Source: Dermacentor variabilis
Lineage: Eukaryota; Arthropoda; Arachnida; Ixodida; Ixodidae
Assembly: GCF_050947875.1 (NCBI RefSeq)
Contig: NC_134576.1
Location: forward strand, 57,664,255-57,728,254
DNA: 64,000 nucleotides
Reading direction: 5' to 3'
This document shows positions 22,101 to 34,318 of the stretch, piece by piece. The position numbers and the translations under genes were made by a program. The notes under the pieces are model-generated. The model worked only from the letters and a program-made list of their open reading frames with translations. It did not search any database and was not told the DNA's origin. Each line of letters begins with the position of its first letter. The first letter of the stretch is position 1.

Positions 22101-23529
22101 TGAAAAGTAGACTTGGGTCGTGCGTGTTACTCCATGTTTATTCCAAGAAGGATCTCCAACTGCATTTACGTTTATTTCCGAGTCTCAGAAACCAGCAGCT
22201 ATGGCCACCCCGCCGACCACTCGCACGTGTAGCGGCATTGCTCCGAACAGATTTATGCTAGAAAAAAATAAGAATAAACAAACTCATTCGTCACTTAGGC
22301 TAGCTGCTTCAGGAGGCGCATGAGATAATTTTCCTGCCATCTGCTAATATTAACAGACGCGCAACAATATAGACTGAATACTGCTGCATTGTCTGAAATG
22401 GCTGTGGCGTAACTTGAGAGTTTTCGCCATTGTGTGATTTCTTTTTACTCTAAAGTGGGAAGGAAAAACGAAGCAAGAAAAATTTTTATTATTGGACACG
22501 CAGTCAAGGCGACGCCGAACAGATATTGTGAGTTCCTCTATAGTGCAGAGGAAACGAAAACTACCTTGACTTCTTCGCTTCTGGTACGCTTCCCCTAGTT
22601 TAGGCTGGGAAACCGGAATCTCTTCAAATTAACCATCAGTAACCATCATCCCATTTCTTGCCTCCCTGTCATCCTTATAAACGCTTTAGACGACGAAATA
22701 CACTATGACAGAGGTTCATCATCATCATCCTCACCATAATCACTATAATACGGGTGTTTCAGGCGCATGTCGCGTACGTGCCATACCTTTGGGGGCATGT
22801 GCCATACTAAGGAAACCATCATCATTGTCGTCATCATCATTCGCCTATTCCTGATCCTGTTGTTTGCTCCGGCATCCTGTAACGGTGGAGAAGGTACGTA
22901 TACATCAGTTTTATGCCTTTCGCTTGTCGATGTTTCGGCGTTACTGAAGTCTGCGACCCGCGGTGTCTTTTTGAGCTAATCAGGCTAGCTTGGAAATGTA
23001 CTTTTTATTCTGGCATGATGGGGTATTACCCTAAGTATATTGCATTAAGTTTCTTCATATACTGTTGAGCTCGCTTTTTTTTCATTTGTACCAGCTGCGT
23101 CTCTGTGGTACGGCTATAAACTCAATTATTGGGAGAAAAAATGCCAAAAAGATGAAAGGGGCGTAGCCTTGAGACGGCTGATGCCTTCTCTTCCAGAAGG
23201 TCAATGAAGGCGGTCGTTTCGGTGGAAATCGTATTCGGCGTGGGGCACCATTGGACGCATCGCTCAGTATAATTACGAAGGTTCTGCTTTTGCTCCTTGT
23301 CTGGTGTGCTCCTGTTAATCTGAGCTATCTCCGCAGAAATACCTAGTTGACAAAAATCTGAGTCCCGAAGGGATGGGACGTAGGTTTCAACTGCACACCC
23401 GCTTTCGGCATGCATGCCAACGCTTTCGTCCTCTTCTTGCTCTACTGAAAAATGTTACGATATGTTCGAAGCATTTCCGTAAATGTTCTCCTCTTAAATG
23501 GCGGCTGTTATTGTTCCGCGAAAATCAGA
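22101..23529. other. Unassigned stretch with cat-rich simple repeats
   Basis: Short cat/atc-rich runs lie at 22716-22745 and 22818-22845. No coding similarity is recognised. A minus-strand open frame at 23122-23415 (97 codons) has no feature that lets me name it. Confidence 0.4.
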
Positions 23530-24068
23530 TACTCCGCGAAAATCGGATAAACCTCCAGCAGAGCTGTTTTTGGGCTATCAAATACGCTCACGCTTGGACA
23601 CATGTTTTCCTGCAGCACTTCCAGGACCAAACGAGGACCAAGATGACTGGCTGCCGCTACCTGGAAGTGATGTGTGTGCCCGCAATTGCAGTGCGGGGAG
23701 CAAGTGGACGCCCGGCCTTGTCAAGGCGACGTCTGGAGCAAGAATGGTGACCTTGGAAACATCGGACGGAATCGTCAAGCGGCACGTAGACCAGATCCGC
23801 CCGCGACAAGAAGCACCAGGCGATAAACCGATAGTAATTACAACTACCACACATCGCTAAGAGCCAGATCAAGCAACACAACTAGAGCATCCAGAAACGG
23901 TGAACCCGGATGAAGGCATAACTGCTCGGCGCATTCCAAATGGCACCCGTTCTCCAGATATTGCGGCACCAGATATTCCAGTGGCACCGTTGAATGCAGG
24001 TGTCGCCCAACAAACTCTGAGACGTTCAACGAGAGAACGCAAGCCAGCGAAACGCTTTCATTTCTGAG
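23530..24068 (+). pseudogene. Gypsy pol 3' end (integrase C-terminus)
   Basis: The frame includes KPPAELFLGYQIRSRLD, the spacer after the integrase core. GSKWTPGLV and VKRHVDQIRPR form the SH3-like C-terminal domain of Mag/Gypsy-type integrases. After a stop near 23860 the frame continues with QTLRRSTRERKPAKRFHF and a stop. The upstream protease, RT and integrase core are missing. Confidence 0.7.
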
Positions 24069-24388
24069 GAGGAAGGAATGTTGAACTTCACGTGTGTTTT
24101 CGAAGTGCGCGCACCTTTTATCGCCTCATCTGGTAATCCTTTAGAGTTAGAACTATCACTGCTAACATGTGCTCCTTCCTATCTTCCTGCAACTCGCCTA
24201 CTTATATATACGCTCTACACCTTTGAGAATACGTTCATGTTGTTCTACGGACTAGGCTGATGCTGCACTGGTCTGGCGTTACTGCGAGCACGCCATGGCT
24301 ATGCTGCAAAGTGGAAAGCTCTGGTACGCCATTTCATTGTTGCTTTTGAAAGATTAAAAACAAATATTCTGGCATAACCCATCTCACA
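24069..24388 (+). mobile_element. Candidate polypurine tract and 3' LTR of the Gypsy remnant
   Basis: Directly after the pol stop is the purine run gaggaggaaggaa, then TGTTGAACTTCACG, as expected for a PPT and LTR start. A plausible LTR end is ...atctcaca at 24388, after a gattaaaaac stretch that could hold the polyadenylation signal. No 5' LTR partner is in view, so the right border is a guess. Confidence 0.35.
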
Positions 24389-27300
24389 ATGAATGTCCGC
24401 GCTGATGCGATTATTATTCAATCAACACAGCGACACACCGTATTGTCGCCACCGATATTCGTCACGTGTGAAGCGTGTCTGCCTCCAACGTGCTCACCCT
24501 CGCGCCTTCTGGATGCGCCGCGTCCAGTAGCGTCGATGGGAAGTGCTCACGTGACGTGCCCATCTTGTATGAACGTCTATGAAAGGATCCTGTCTGAATG
24601 TATGCCACGCGGGTTAAGTTTCTTCCAGCACCGGATAAAATTATTTTAAGCACTTTTTTTCTCCTAGAGCAGTGGCGCCCAGTATATGCAGCGGCGCATA
24701 CGCATATGGCAGTGGCCTAATTTAACGTGAAAGAGGTTTGTAGGCGGCCGATTGACGCGGGTGCCTGCGTACATTCATTGTGAGCGGGGGCGATTAGGAG
24801 AGGCGGCTCATCGCTGTGACACGTTATAGTGTCACAGCGATACAATAACTCCGCTTCTGGCGGTCACATGGAAATAACAATGTGGCATCGTAGTGCTTAT
24901 CGCCCGCCTAGTCGTAGGGGATTGAAATGAGAAGGAAGCGTTAGGAAATGTAGCGCTGTTTCCTTTTTCCGTTCGCATAGGACGGAAAACGCAGCTGCGT
25001 AATGGACGCATTGCCGTTAATGACCCTGAAGTTAGAACGCCAGCCGGTCACACAGCACGACCGCTGCAGCTTATAATATTAAGATGTCGCTAAATAAACA
25101 ACTACAGTGTCCGCGAGCGCTGCGAAGTACAGGTGTCGAAAATAAAAAAAATAAATGAAATGGTGGCTGCTGCTAACGTGAGTAATAGCGGCAGCTGCTC
25201 GGCTAGGTTTCCCTTTGGTCAGTGCTGGCGCCATGGTACGCCCATGTCAGGCAGCAAGCCAACCACTCCAATAACAATTAGCCGGGAACCACGATAAGTA
25301 AAGTTATGCAACATACTACAAGTGACATAACAGCACTACGTCACTCCTCAAAGAACCAAAAGTACCAGTTATATGACCATGCTCCATATAGAATATTTAG
25401 CTCGATGACTAGCTTTGAAAGTAGACGAAACAGCACGAAATCAGAAGTGTGTGCTGAAAATGACGAACATGTGCTTGTAAACCTATGCACAAACGAGACG
25501 TCTTATACGACGACGCCCTCGACTTGCCACCAAATGCGAAGTTTTATTAGTCGTTTTTATGACGGTATGAATACAGCAGAGCTTGATGCTTGAAGGCACT
25601 GCTTGTGTACGACAAAGTGAACGGTACAACAAGGTTCCATCACTGCCTTCGCGAAAAGCAACACAAGGCGACTTGAAGAACAGCTAGGGAAGTGAATGGT
25701 GCTGTGAAGAGCTGCCTTCCTGTTTCTCACGTTTCTAACTTTTCTATTATTTTTGAATTGTGTTTTAGAAATCGACATTTCCGTAATTGCGACATATCAG
25801 AACCAAACAGCTGCACACGGTGGCTGCTTATCGGTAGCGGAGCACAATTGTATCAGTGCTCCATTTGCCAGGACTGCACATTGTCACAGTATCGCGCCGA
25901 GAAGTTCCATATTGATTCCGTTTTTTGTTTAAGACCGTCAAAAGCGGGCTTTAGCCTCATGGCAGCAGATGCGGCAGTTTCTGCAGCAGTAATGAGCGTC
26001 CGGCCGGTCCTTAAACAGTTGTTATCCATCTCAATACACCACAGCCGGAACTTTGGCACAAAGGAATCACATAGTTGCGTGCTAATTGCTGATGTATGCT
26101 GACATCTAACATTTCATTGTCAAAAACATACGTATGGCATGCCTCCATAAATTGCTGTAACGAATTTCAAGAAATACGTCCAACGTTTATTTAATTTGTT
26201 TAATCATAATCGGATGATTGTTGAAATACACGCGCCACGGAATCACACTGCTGACGTTTTCCTGCTGCTGGGCATCGTGGCCATATTTTCAATACTGACC
26301 GAGGTCTTTGCATTGACCGCCTTGCAACGGGCGTTCAATGGAAAGACGGTCACTAGCTGAGGAGCGTTTCAAGTTATCTTGAAGTCAACACCGTGAAGGC
26401 TGGGGCTAGTCGGTACATACTCGACGGAGCAACAGCGCGAATAGGCGAAGGGCAAGGAGGGCATTGCTAGTGCGTGATCATCTTCTTGTCCTTCGTCTTC
26501 TCTTACGATCCCCTCGTCTAGTTTCACGGCCTCCGCTGCATCACCAGTATATATTTTTCCTTTTAATTCGAACACTTTTCTTCCTAAACACGAGAAAGTT
26601 ATACGAATCGTGTCACTGTACGATTATGTGCCCAGAGCGACATAGTTTGCTAGAAAAACTTCAGATGGCTATCCCTTAAATGCACTAATTACATTACTGA
26701 GCTACTTACCTACAAATATTATGGCACATTTTTATATGTGAATGTTGTAGGGAATCCTCAAAGATGTCTTCTTCTGTGCTTGAACGTTAAAAAAAACAGC
26801 CATGTAAGCCGAATTAATCGGTCACAAATTATTCATACAATTTGCCTGCACAAGCAGACAGTACTGCAGAGCGCTTATCGCGGTGTAATGCTCCGACGAC
26901 GAGGCGCAAAACGAATCTGCCGTCCCACTTCCCACTTCTAGCGAATCCATTAGCGCGATAGCGTTAAGGTGCCCGTGTCGCAGAAAAACCGGCGTTGGTG
27001 TCAGGCGTGGCGTCAGGAAAAAGATTTTCGAACAACACATGCTTCGGCCTTCCATATGACGCAAAAAGTGGACTGAAATAAACGAATTTCTCAAGCTAAA
27101 ATACGTAGAAAAAAAAACGTAAACTACGACTTGCACACAACCCACAGAAATGATAGCTCTCGTACTGTAATTTGACTTTACGAGAAAACATAGTTCTGTT
27201 ACTTGAAAAGTCAAAGAAACTCCTCCACACACAGAAACCGCCCGCGGCATTCACATACTGACCGCGGCGCCTGCCATATTTCGCGCGCCAGTGCGGTAGA

Positions 27301-29065
27301 TGTCTTGGGGGCCACGGAGCGGCGCGCGCAGTTCCTTACAATAAATCCAGCTGGCGCTGGCCTCCGCCGCATCGCGGCCCACGCAAGAGGCCGTGGTTCC
27401 ACAACAAAGCACACCTTCGCGCATAGCGTTCGCGGCAGCGTTTCCAGGTAATCTGAACGGTTACATACGCTGCAGTTTGCCGGGACGCGTGAGAAGCCTT
27501 TGGGAATCTTTCGATGCTATCGCATTCCACTCTTAACGGCGAAGCTTAAGCGTCCCTTAAGTTTTCCGATTGGTGCTGTGTAAAACTCCTCACTGCGCGC
27601 ACACTCACTTCCGTCGCATATGCGAGGCGGACTTGGACGGACCGCTTCTTGGAGCGGCATAGACCGTTTTATCGGTGAGGAGGAACGCAGCCTCGAACCA
27701 GTGTGCAGCGCCGCTCCCCTCCTCGCACTGTTATGTGCGGATTCCGTACAAGGTCGATTCAAATAGGTCGCGAAGCTTCGGGCGAAAAGCGGTTCAGTAC
27801 AGATTGTCACCGACATCAGCATGGGGGGTTATGGGAGCAGTGATTGAAGCGCGACTATGTTTGGAGGGAACAAACTTTGGGAAAGAAAAACTCGTTTTTT
27901 TTTATTCAAACGAGACACAGTTAGATTCATTCAACGATAATAAAATTCCTAGTCAATTTTATATATTTGTGACGAGTTAAGAAAATACAAGTTTAATTTA
28001 TTATTATTAATAAATGAATTTCTTTTCAGCGCCCATCGCTACAGGGGGCGTTGTCGCCACTATCACTCGCAATGCACTGCACGTCTTGAAATGGGCAGAA
28101 AGGCGCACTCCTAAAGTTCACCTGTTGAAATACGCCCCCCTCACAGTTTGTGCTTTCTTGCTTGTCGAATTTTTTCTTGCCGAATTTGGTGACGCGAGTA
28201 GCTTCATCGCTTCTTAATTTCTTCAGTCAAAAGTAGTGAGTTACGACCGCCAGATAATAGTGTAGCTGTTTTCGTGCGACTGCGCTGGCTGACGGGCTTG
28301 GCATCCGACAATAGGATCAGCACTCTACGCCTAAAGCTTTTGTCGGCCGCCAAAGAAAGTATGTTCTCTGCAGGGATGCGATTTCGACAACCGTACGGCT
28401 GGCCTTTTCCTGCATCGCATTCCGCGCTGAAAGCTCGAAACGCCTATCAAGTCGAATGGCGGGACATTTGAATATATAGCTCCAAATGAAGGACAACAAA
28501 ACAAATTTCGCGCCTTCGAAAACAAAATGACATCACTTCTGCCTTTAACGGACATGGCGTCACATTATTTTTTCTTCCGCCGGAAGTGTTCCGACCACAT
28601 ACAGATGGCGCTAAGCCCCATGAACCGTGGATGGACTGTCATGTTTTGAACGTATGGGCTCCTATGGAAGCTTCGCACCACGTATATTTACCTTGTTCCG
28701 TATTCCACCAGCGGCAGCTTGGAAAGGTAGCGGTGGAATTGCGAATTAGTGCTATTCTAACATGTTCTGTCTTGGATTTCTGCAATGTGAGATGAATCAA
28801 GGTCGACGGACTACCACTTTGCTGTATTCAGATGAAAAAATAACTTTCAGAAGCAAGCTTAAAGTGCATCTTCAGCCGCGGCGACTTCGTGGACACCGCC
28901 GTTTCGATCGCCGAGAAGCGTCCGCTTCGTACTGCCACCACAAACAGAAAGGGCTTGGTGCCATCACGTGTATGTACGGAAGGTTTTGTTTCCATCGAGT
29001 GCTCCGCGACAAACTCGGAACTCGGTAATCAGGATCAAACTGGTATATGAAAAAACGTGCGTATT
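24389..29065. other. Long unassigned stretch
   Basis: No gene is recognised in this 4.7 kb. Open frames such as 25306-25593 (+), 25692-26102 (+) and 26822-27250 (-) lack recognisable motifs and splice context. The segment from about 26951 (gcgcgatagcgttaaggtgc) looks like anonymous interspersed repeat. A perfect hairpin sits at 24810-24841. Confidence 0.4.
24810..24841. repeat. Perfect 13-bp inverted repeat
   Basis: Arms atcgctgtgacac (24810-24822) and gtgtcacagcgat (24829-24841) are separated by gttata. It is too isolated to name; it could be a transposon end or a cruciform. Confidence 0.8.
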
Positions 29066-29268
29066 CTAGTCGGTCAACTATTACGAATGGATGAAGTTGA
29101 CCATTTCTTCGTGCAGACACATTAACCTTATTCTGTTCAAATGCGTTCTAACTTCTAAGATTATCATTATTATCTAGTCGGTCAACTATTGCGAATGGAT
29201 GAAGTTGACCATTTCTTCGTGCAGACACATTAACCTTATTCTGTTCAAATGCGTTCTAACTTCTAAGA
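29066..29268. repeat. Recent 108-bp tandem duplication
   Basis: Bases 29066-29160 and 29174-29268 (95 bases, starting ctagtcggtcaacta) differ at one position (tattacg versus tattgcg). The copies are separated by ttatcattattat. Confidence 0.9.
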
Positions 29269-30290
29269 GTATCATGCTGGGCAAATAACGTTCTGGCGGA
29301 AGTTGACCGAGGACGTATTATGGAAAGAGCGCGCGCCGACTAAGAGGGTGTGTTCGTTTGAATTTTATAACCAAAGCTAAACCTACCGTGTGCGCTATTC
29401 ACGTGGGGTTTCCCGTGCTTCCGATTCTCGACGGCGCACATCGCACACTCTATTACTGCACAAAATAAAGTGGCTGTTGCACATAGTACCTGTTCATTTT
29501 TCAGCACTCACGAGCAGGCGACGGGCCCTTGCACGCACAGGCACCATTCGAGACCTAAGAGTGCGCATAACCTTTCAACGCGTCATGTGCGTCTAGTTGA
29601 TTGTGGCGTACTCCCGGCCACCATCATGAGCTCAATTTATCCATGTTGATAGCACTTTCGATCAAAACATTTCACAGTTCCTTATCTTGTAAGGCTTGAT
29701 GCCCGGGTGCCAGATGAACAATGTTTAGAACATCGTACCGTGAAAATTTTAGGAGCACGAAAGCTAGATAAAGGTGTTTCGGCGGAACATCGCAGTTACC
29801 TGGATTGGGATGTACGCTGGTGCGGCGTACCGTATGACACATGGAGACGCCTCTGACTGTTGTCGCCCGAGTGCTACTTTAACAGAGTTCAAGGCTAGAC
29901 ACACAGTAACAACACATTACATGTATGCGTTACATGTCGACAATGATTTGACTCGCCTGCTCTTTCGATCGTGGGAAGAGCTGCGGGAGCGCCTCAAGGC
30001 CCGTTGCCGTTCGATATTGCGGCTATACGGAAGCTAAAAGCTTAGTGTAGTTTAGCTTCGTTTCCCTATCCAAACACTTGTTGACACCTCTCGGGAAAGC
30101 GCGAAAACTTGCCACACGTCGTCAACCGCACGTTCGCCGTGCCCCCTGCAGCGCGATCCCACATACCAGCATGGCGCCGGACGATAGACGGCGCTGTGAT
30201 CGCAAAAGGGTGGCGTCATCAATAAAACGGTCTATAGCACGAAGGAAGGAAACTAAGGAGAGGCCCTGACGTCACTCTTTGTGAAGCTAA
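29269..30290. other. Unassigned stretch
   Basis: No gene is recognised. The segment at 30237-30262 (aaggaaggaaactaaggaga then ggccct) is also found in inverted form near 41610-41650, so it is part of an interspersed repeat. Confidence 0.4.
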
Positions 30291-31089
30291 AGTGAAGCCG
30301 GAAGTTGGCGTTGCTCCGCCTATCGGGCCAGCTCTCCTCTCTTGTTTACATTTCTCGCGAAACCACGCCGCGCTGCGCGCAACCGTGCTGCTCGGACCGA
30401 CGCGCCCCGCAGCAATACTAAGCTATCGTTCGCACGTGAGCGTGATTCCGCCCAAGAGGGCAAAATTTCCCGCGGATATTCCTTCATCCGTAGCCATTCC
30501 CGTGGCGCGGTACATTGCGTACAACGTTGCATGCGCGCTCATTTCACGAACGCAGACGCCTTCCAGCACTTTCTTCTGGAATTTTGCAGTTGCGCAAGCC
30601 TGAGCTGGTGTCATCCTGCTGCGCAAGGAATCATCGTACTCCATCGCTACACGTGCAAAGACCTCACCACCTAATCCCTGCTGCATGCGATCATGATGGC
30701 TGCCATGTGTTGCGTCATCGTTCAACAGCTACAAGGGCGCCGCCACCGACACCTATAAAAGAAGAAACCAATGCCGACCCCCTCTTCAATTGGCAGCAGC
30801 GGCGGTGGAACGCAGACGCCTTCTAACACTTTATTCTGGAATTTTGCAGGCTGGTTATCGCCACCTTCCTGTCATCTACGTATTGATAGAAATGTCTTTC
30901 GCCGCAGCTGCTGCCACTCTTGCTGCTTTTTAACTAATGCTTTGTTGTAATTCTTGATACTTTTGCTATTCCTTCTTGGTTCCTGTTCTTGCTTTTTTTG
31001 TCGAATAAGCACTACGTTGCTTATATTGGCGTTCAAGTACCGGTGGACGTAATCTGCCACGAGTGATGTAAGTGTTACCGATTGTGCAA

Positions 31090-31390
31090 AGTCTCAAAAG
31101 GCGATAGAAGCCTACTGTCGATCATTAATATGCAGTGACTGTTTGGGGCAGTATCACCTAGGTTCCTGTTCTGGTGTGTCAGAATCTAGATATATATCTG
31201 AAGGGGACGACTATAAAGTCTTGGAAATGTATGACGTGCCGTAAAACCAAGACAACTGTGCCCTGCTCTAGGGAACCCGATGACAGCACTGTCACGGCGC
31301 TTCTGATCGACATTAAGGAGAAATTAAATGAGCTGCTTCCTCTCAATAACAGTGAACAAGGGGAAATAATAAGCACTTGCCTCAACATTA
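31090..31390 (+). pseudogene. LINE 1 ORF1 N-terminus, PHD-type zinc finger
   Basis: One frame gives LICSDCLGQYHLGSCSG, and after a frame change WKCMTCRKTKT. Together they give the Cys/His spacing of the PHD-like finger known from ORF1 of CR1-type LINEs. The following DIKEKLNELLPLNN is the start of the coiled coil. The sequence then jumps into RT. Confidence 0.65.
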
Positions 31391-32625
31391 TCGTCCCATT
31401 TCACTCACTAGCACATGCTGCAAATTACTAGAACATATAATTTTTAAACACATCGCCACCTTTCTTGATAACTGTTTTTTTTTCTGCGCAACATGGTTTC
31501 CGTCAAACATACTTCTGCGAAACGCAGTTACTCTTATTCACTGATAAATTGCATTCTTGACCAGTCATCTTGCGCCGATTGCATCTTTTTAGATTTCGCG
31601 AAAGCTTTTGACAAACTATGCCATTAATTGTTGCTTTATAAATTAAGTCATCTTAATCTTAATCCACATGTCCTTAGATGGATTCAATCTTTCCTTCTCA
31701 ACCGCTGGCAGTTTGTTTTCACTAATGGCACAACCTCGCCGCTTACTAACGTGTTATCTGGTGTACCACAAGGATCCGTCCTCGGACCCCTTCTACTTTT
31801 AATTTATATTGATGACCTTCCGTCCACCCTATCTTCTGCCAGCCACCTTTTTGTTGACGACTGTGCGATTTTCCGTGAATAAGTAACCTCAACGACATTA
31901 ATACTCTCCAGACCGATCTTAATTTCGTCTCTAACTGGTCTAAAACTTCGAAATGGAATTGAATATTAACAAATGTAAGTTCATGCGTGTTTCTCACTTC
32001 TCTAACACCCCCCCTTCTTATTGTCTTAATGGCATTCCTCTTGATTCCGTCGCATCATATAAATATCTAGGCGTACATATATCACGAAACTTAACATGGA
32101 ATTCCCATACTGAATACGTTACTAATAACGCTAATCGCATGTTAGGGTATTTACGTCACAACTTCTCTGCTGCTCCTTCGTCCTTAAAACTCCTACTTTG
32201 TAAATCACTAATACGACCTAAACTTGAATACGCGTCATCTATATGGGACCCTGGGCATGAAAATCTTACATATTCTCTTGAACTTATACAAAATAACTCC
32301 GTTCGCTTCATTTTTTCAAATTAGACCGTACTGCAAGCATCACAGCCATGAAAACTAACCTTTCGCTCCCATCTTTAAAATCTCGTCGGAAAATCAGTCG
32401 CCTCACTCTATTCCACAAGGTATATCATCACGTCACGCTACATGATGATCTTATTTCACCCCCGGAATACATCTCCCATCGCACTGATCATCGGCACAAG
32501 GTTGGCATCCAAAAGTGCAAAACTAAAGCTTGTTTTCAGTCATACCTTCCCCAGACATCTGTCGAATGGAACCGCCTCCCTCCCGATATTGCAGCCATTG
32601 AGGATAATCAACGATTTCGTGATGC
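31385..32625 (+). pseudogene. LINE 1 reverse transcriptase, decayed
   Basis: RT is spread over several + frames. The A-box Asp is in FLDFAKAFDK (about 31590). The catalytic YxDD block is FVDDCAIF (31850), with Phe in place of Tyr. The thumb-like tail runs from 31953 to 32330 and the C-terminal part from 32348 to 32625. Stops after KAFDKLCH and after FSN confirm inactivity. Confidence 0.8.
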
Positions 32626-32631
32626 ACTAAC

Positions 32632-32881
32632 TGTTGTGTCTTCAAGTACGCAGCAGCCTACTTGCAAGAACACATGTTTATTGCCACTTGCAATACAGCG
32701 GAAAGGAACCACAAGGCACTTACGTGGCCGTCTTATATAGCTATACAGTGGCACTAATCAGTGACATCACAGACACACACACACACACACACAAGCACGT
32801 GCGCTCTAAGATACACAATTGAAGACATCAGTGACGTCAGAGTGCCACTGCAGGTTCTATCTAAGAGGTGATGACACAACA
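32632..32881 (-). repeat. Gypsy 3' LTR
   Basis: TGTTGTGTCTTC...GATGACACAACA, 250 bases, with a (CA)n run at 32772-32794. It pairs with 37167-37414. On the minus strand it is the 3' LTR. Confidence 0.92.
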
Positions 32882-32905
32882 CTCCCTTCCCCCCCTGAAG
32901 TGTTC

Positions 32906-34318
32906 TTAGTAGCGGTCAGGCGGTCGTCTTTGCCTGGTGCTGCGTCGAAGCTCTTGTTGGGAAGATGGCGATGCGCCACCGCTGGACTCCCCGCCTGAAG
33001 ACGATGGGGCCGGAGGGGTGGCTAGTTTGTCCGTAGTTACTGCCTTCACATCTACTTGATCGGTGTCAGACGTATTTTGGGCACGTTCGTCGTTTACAGG
33101 GTGTGCACCTAGAGACCTGCGAGAGGCAATGTCTTGGCTACATGCTGGCGGTTCGGTGTTTCGAGACGGCGCCTGAACAGTCTCTCGCGCTCCGCCACCG
33201 TTTACAGGGTGTGCAGCTTGAGACGTGCGAGACACAATGTCTTGGCTACATGCTGGCGTGTTTGGAGATGGTGCATGAGCCGATTGCGGGAAGCAGTCCT
33301 GAAATGTTCGCGGTAGCAGATTACCAACACGAACGTACCGCTCTTCGTTCCCTATCCCGACCACATAAGTGCTGGAACTCACACGTTCATTTTCCTTGCC
33401 GCTCAACCACTCCCCTTCGCCGGGTCGTAGACCCTGTACAAGGACGCCTTCTTCCTCAAAGTCCTTCCACGCACCTCGTCGCTGATTTGCCGACTGATTT
33501 GTTCGCTTAAGTTTTTCTTTCATCCTTTGCTCGATATCCGGATGGAGAAGGCTCAACCTTGTCCTAAGTTTCCACGATAAGAATAGCTGGGCTGGTGTGT
33601 CTTCAGTGACCCCTGTTGGTGTGTTCCTATAATTGAATAAAAACTGGTCGACCCGGTGCTGGAGAGACTTCATCTGCTCATTTCTTTGTTCGTCCATGAC
33701 CTGCTTAAGAAGATTTTTTTTAAAGTCTGTACACAACGTTCCGCGCTGCCATTCGATGCTGGGTGATAAGGAGGCGATTTAGTGTGCCGTATGCCATTCA
33801 GTCTCATGAATGTCTCGAAAAGTGCTGATGTAAACTGCGGGCCATTGTCTGTGACCACTTCTTCCGGTAACCCGTACTGTGCGCAGCTTCTCTATTGTCT
33901 TTTCACTACTAGTTGACTTCATGACAAACACTTCAACCCACTTTGAATGGGAGTGAACTAGCACTAGAAAACAATGTTGGTCACGATGAGCAAAATCCAA
34001 GTGCACACGCTCCCAGCAGCGCCTAGACACTCCCCATGACATTACAGGAACTTTGGGTGCCGCATTTTGAGTCAACTGGCATGTGACACATTCTTTCACT
34101 GTTTGTTCAACGTCTTGCGTAAGGCGGGGCCACCACACGAGGCCTCTAGACAGCATTTTCAAACGTGCCATTCCAGGATGGCCTTCATGCAACGACGATA
34201 GCGCTTTTCCGCGAAGAGACATTGGCTCTATCACTCGATTTCCCCACGTCACGCATTCTCTGCCAACAGAAAGCTCACTTCGTCGCACAATATATGGCGC
34301 CAAAGCGTCATCAGACAC
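32906..34318 (-). pseudogene. Gypsy integrase with repeat-containing C-terminus
   Basis: The zinc-binding HHCC region is LHEGHPGMARLKML...CVTC (frame 34318-33779). The core shows WERVHLDFAH, VTDNGPQFTSALF and YHPASNGSAERCVQTLK, covering the DD35E Asp and Glu positions (frame 33858-33670). The C-terminal frame 33736-32906 ends RRSTRQRRPPDRY. A tandem 108-bp duplication (units starting 33092 and 33200 on the plus strand) repeats the ACSQDI...AHPVN segment. Confidence 0.88.

Larger units (their letters stand above)
30291..32631 (+). mobile_element. CR1-like LINE 1, left segment (interrupted by Gypsy)
   Basis: Reading left to right: a GC-rich 5' UTR with two 42-bp direct repeats (30548-30589 and 30808-30849), a TATAAAA box at 30754, a PHD-type zinc finger of ORF1 (31090-31250), and a fused RT region from about 31385. 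RT blocks include RPISLTSTCCKLLEH, FLDFAKAFDK, GVPQGSVLGPLLLLIYI, FVDDCAI, KYLGVHISRNLTWNSH and SVEWNRLPPDI. ORF1's second half and the endonuclease are deleted. The 3' UTR resumes at 37415 after the Gypsy insertion. Confidence 0.75.

Noticed and set aside
23373..23510. Possible THAP motif (TICSKHF) on the + strand
   Set aside because: Only six residues match and the rest of the domain is absent; chance similarity.
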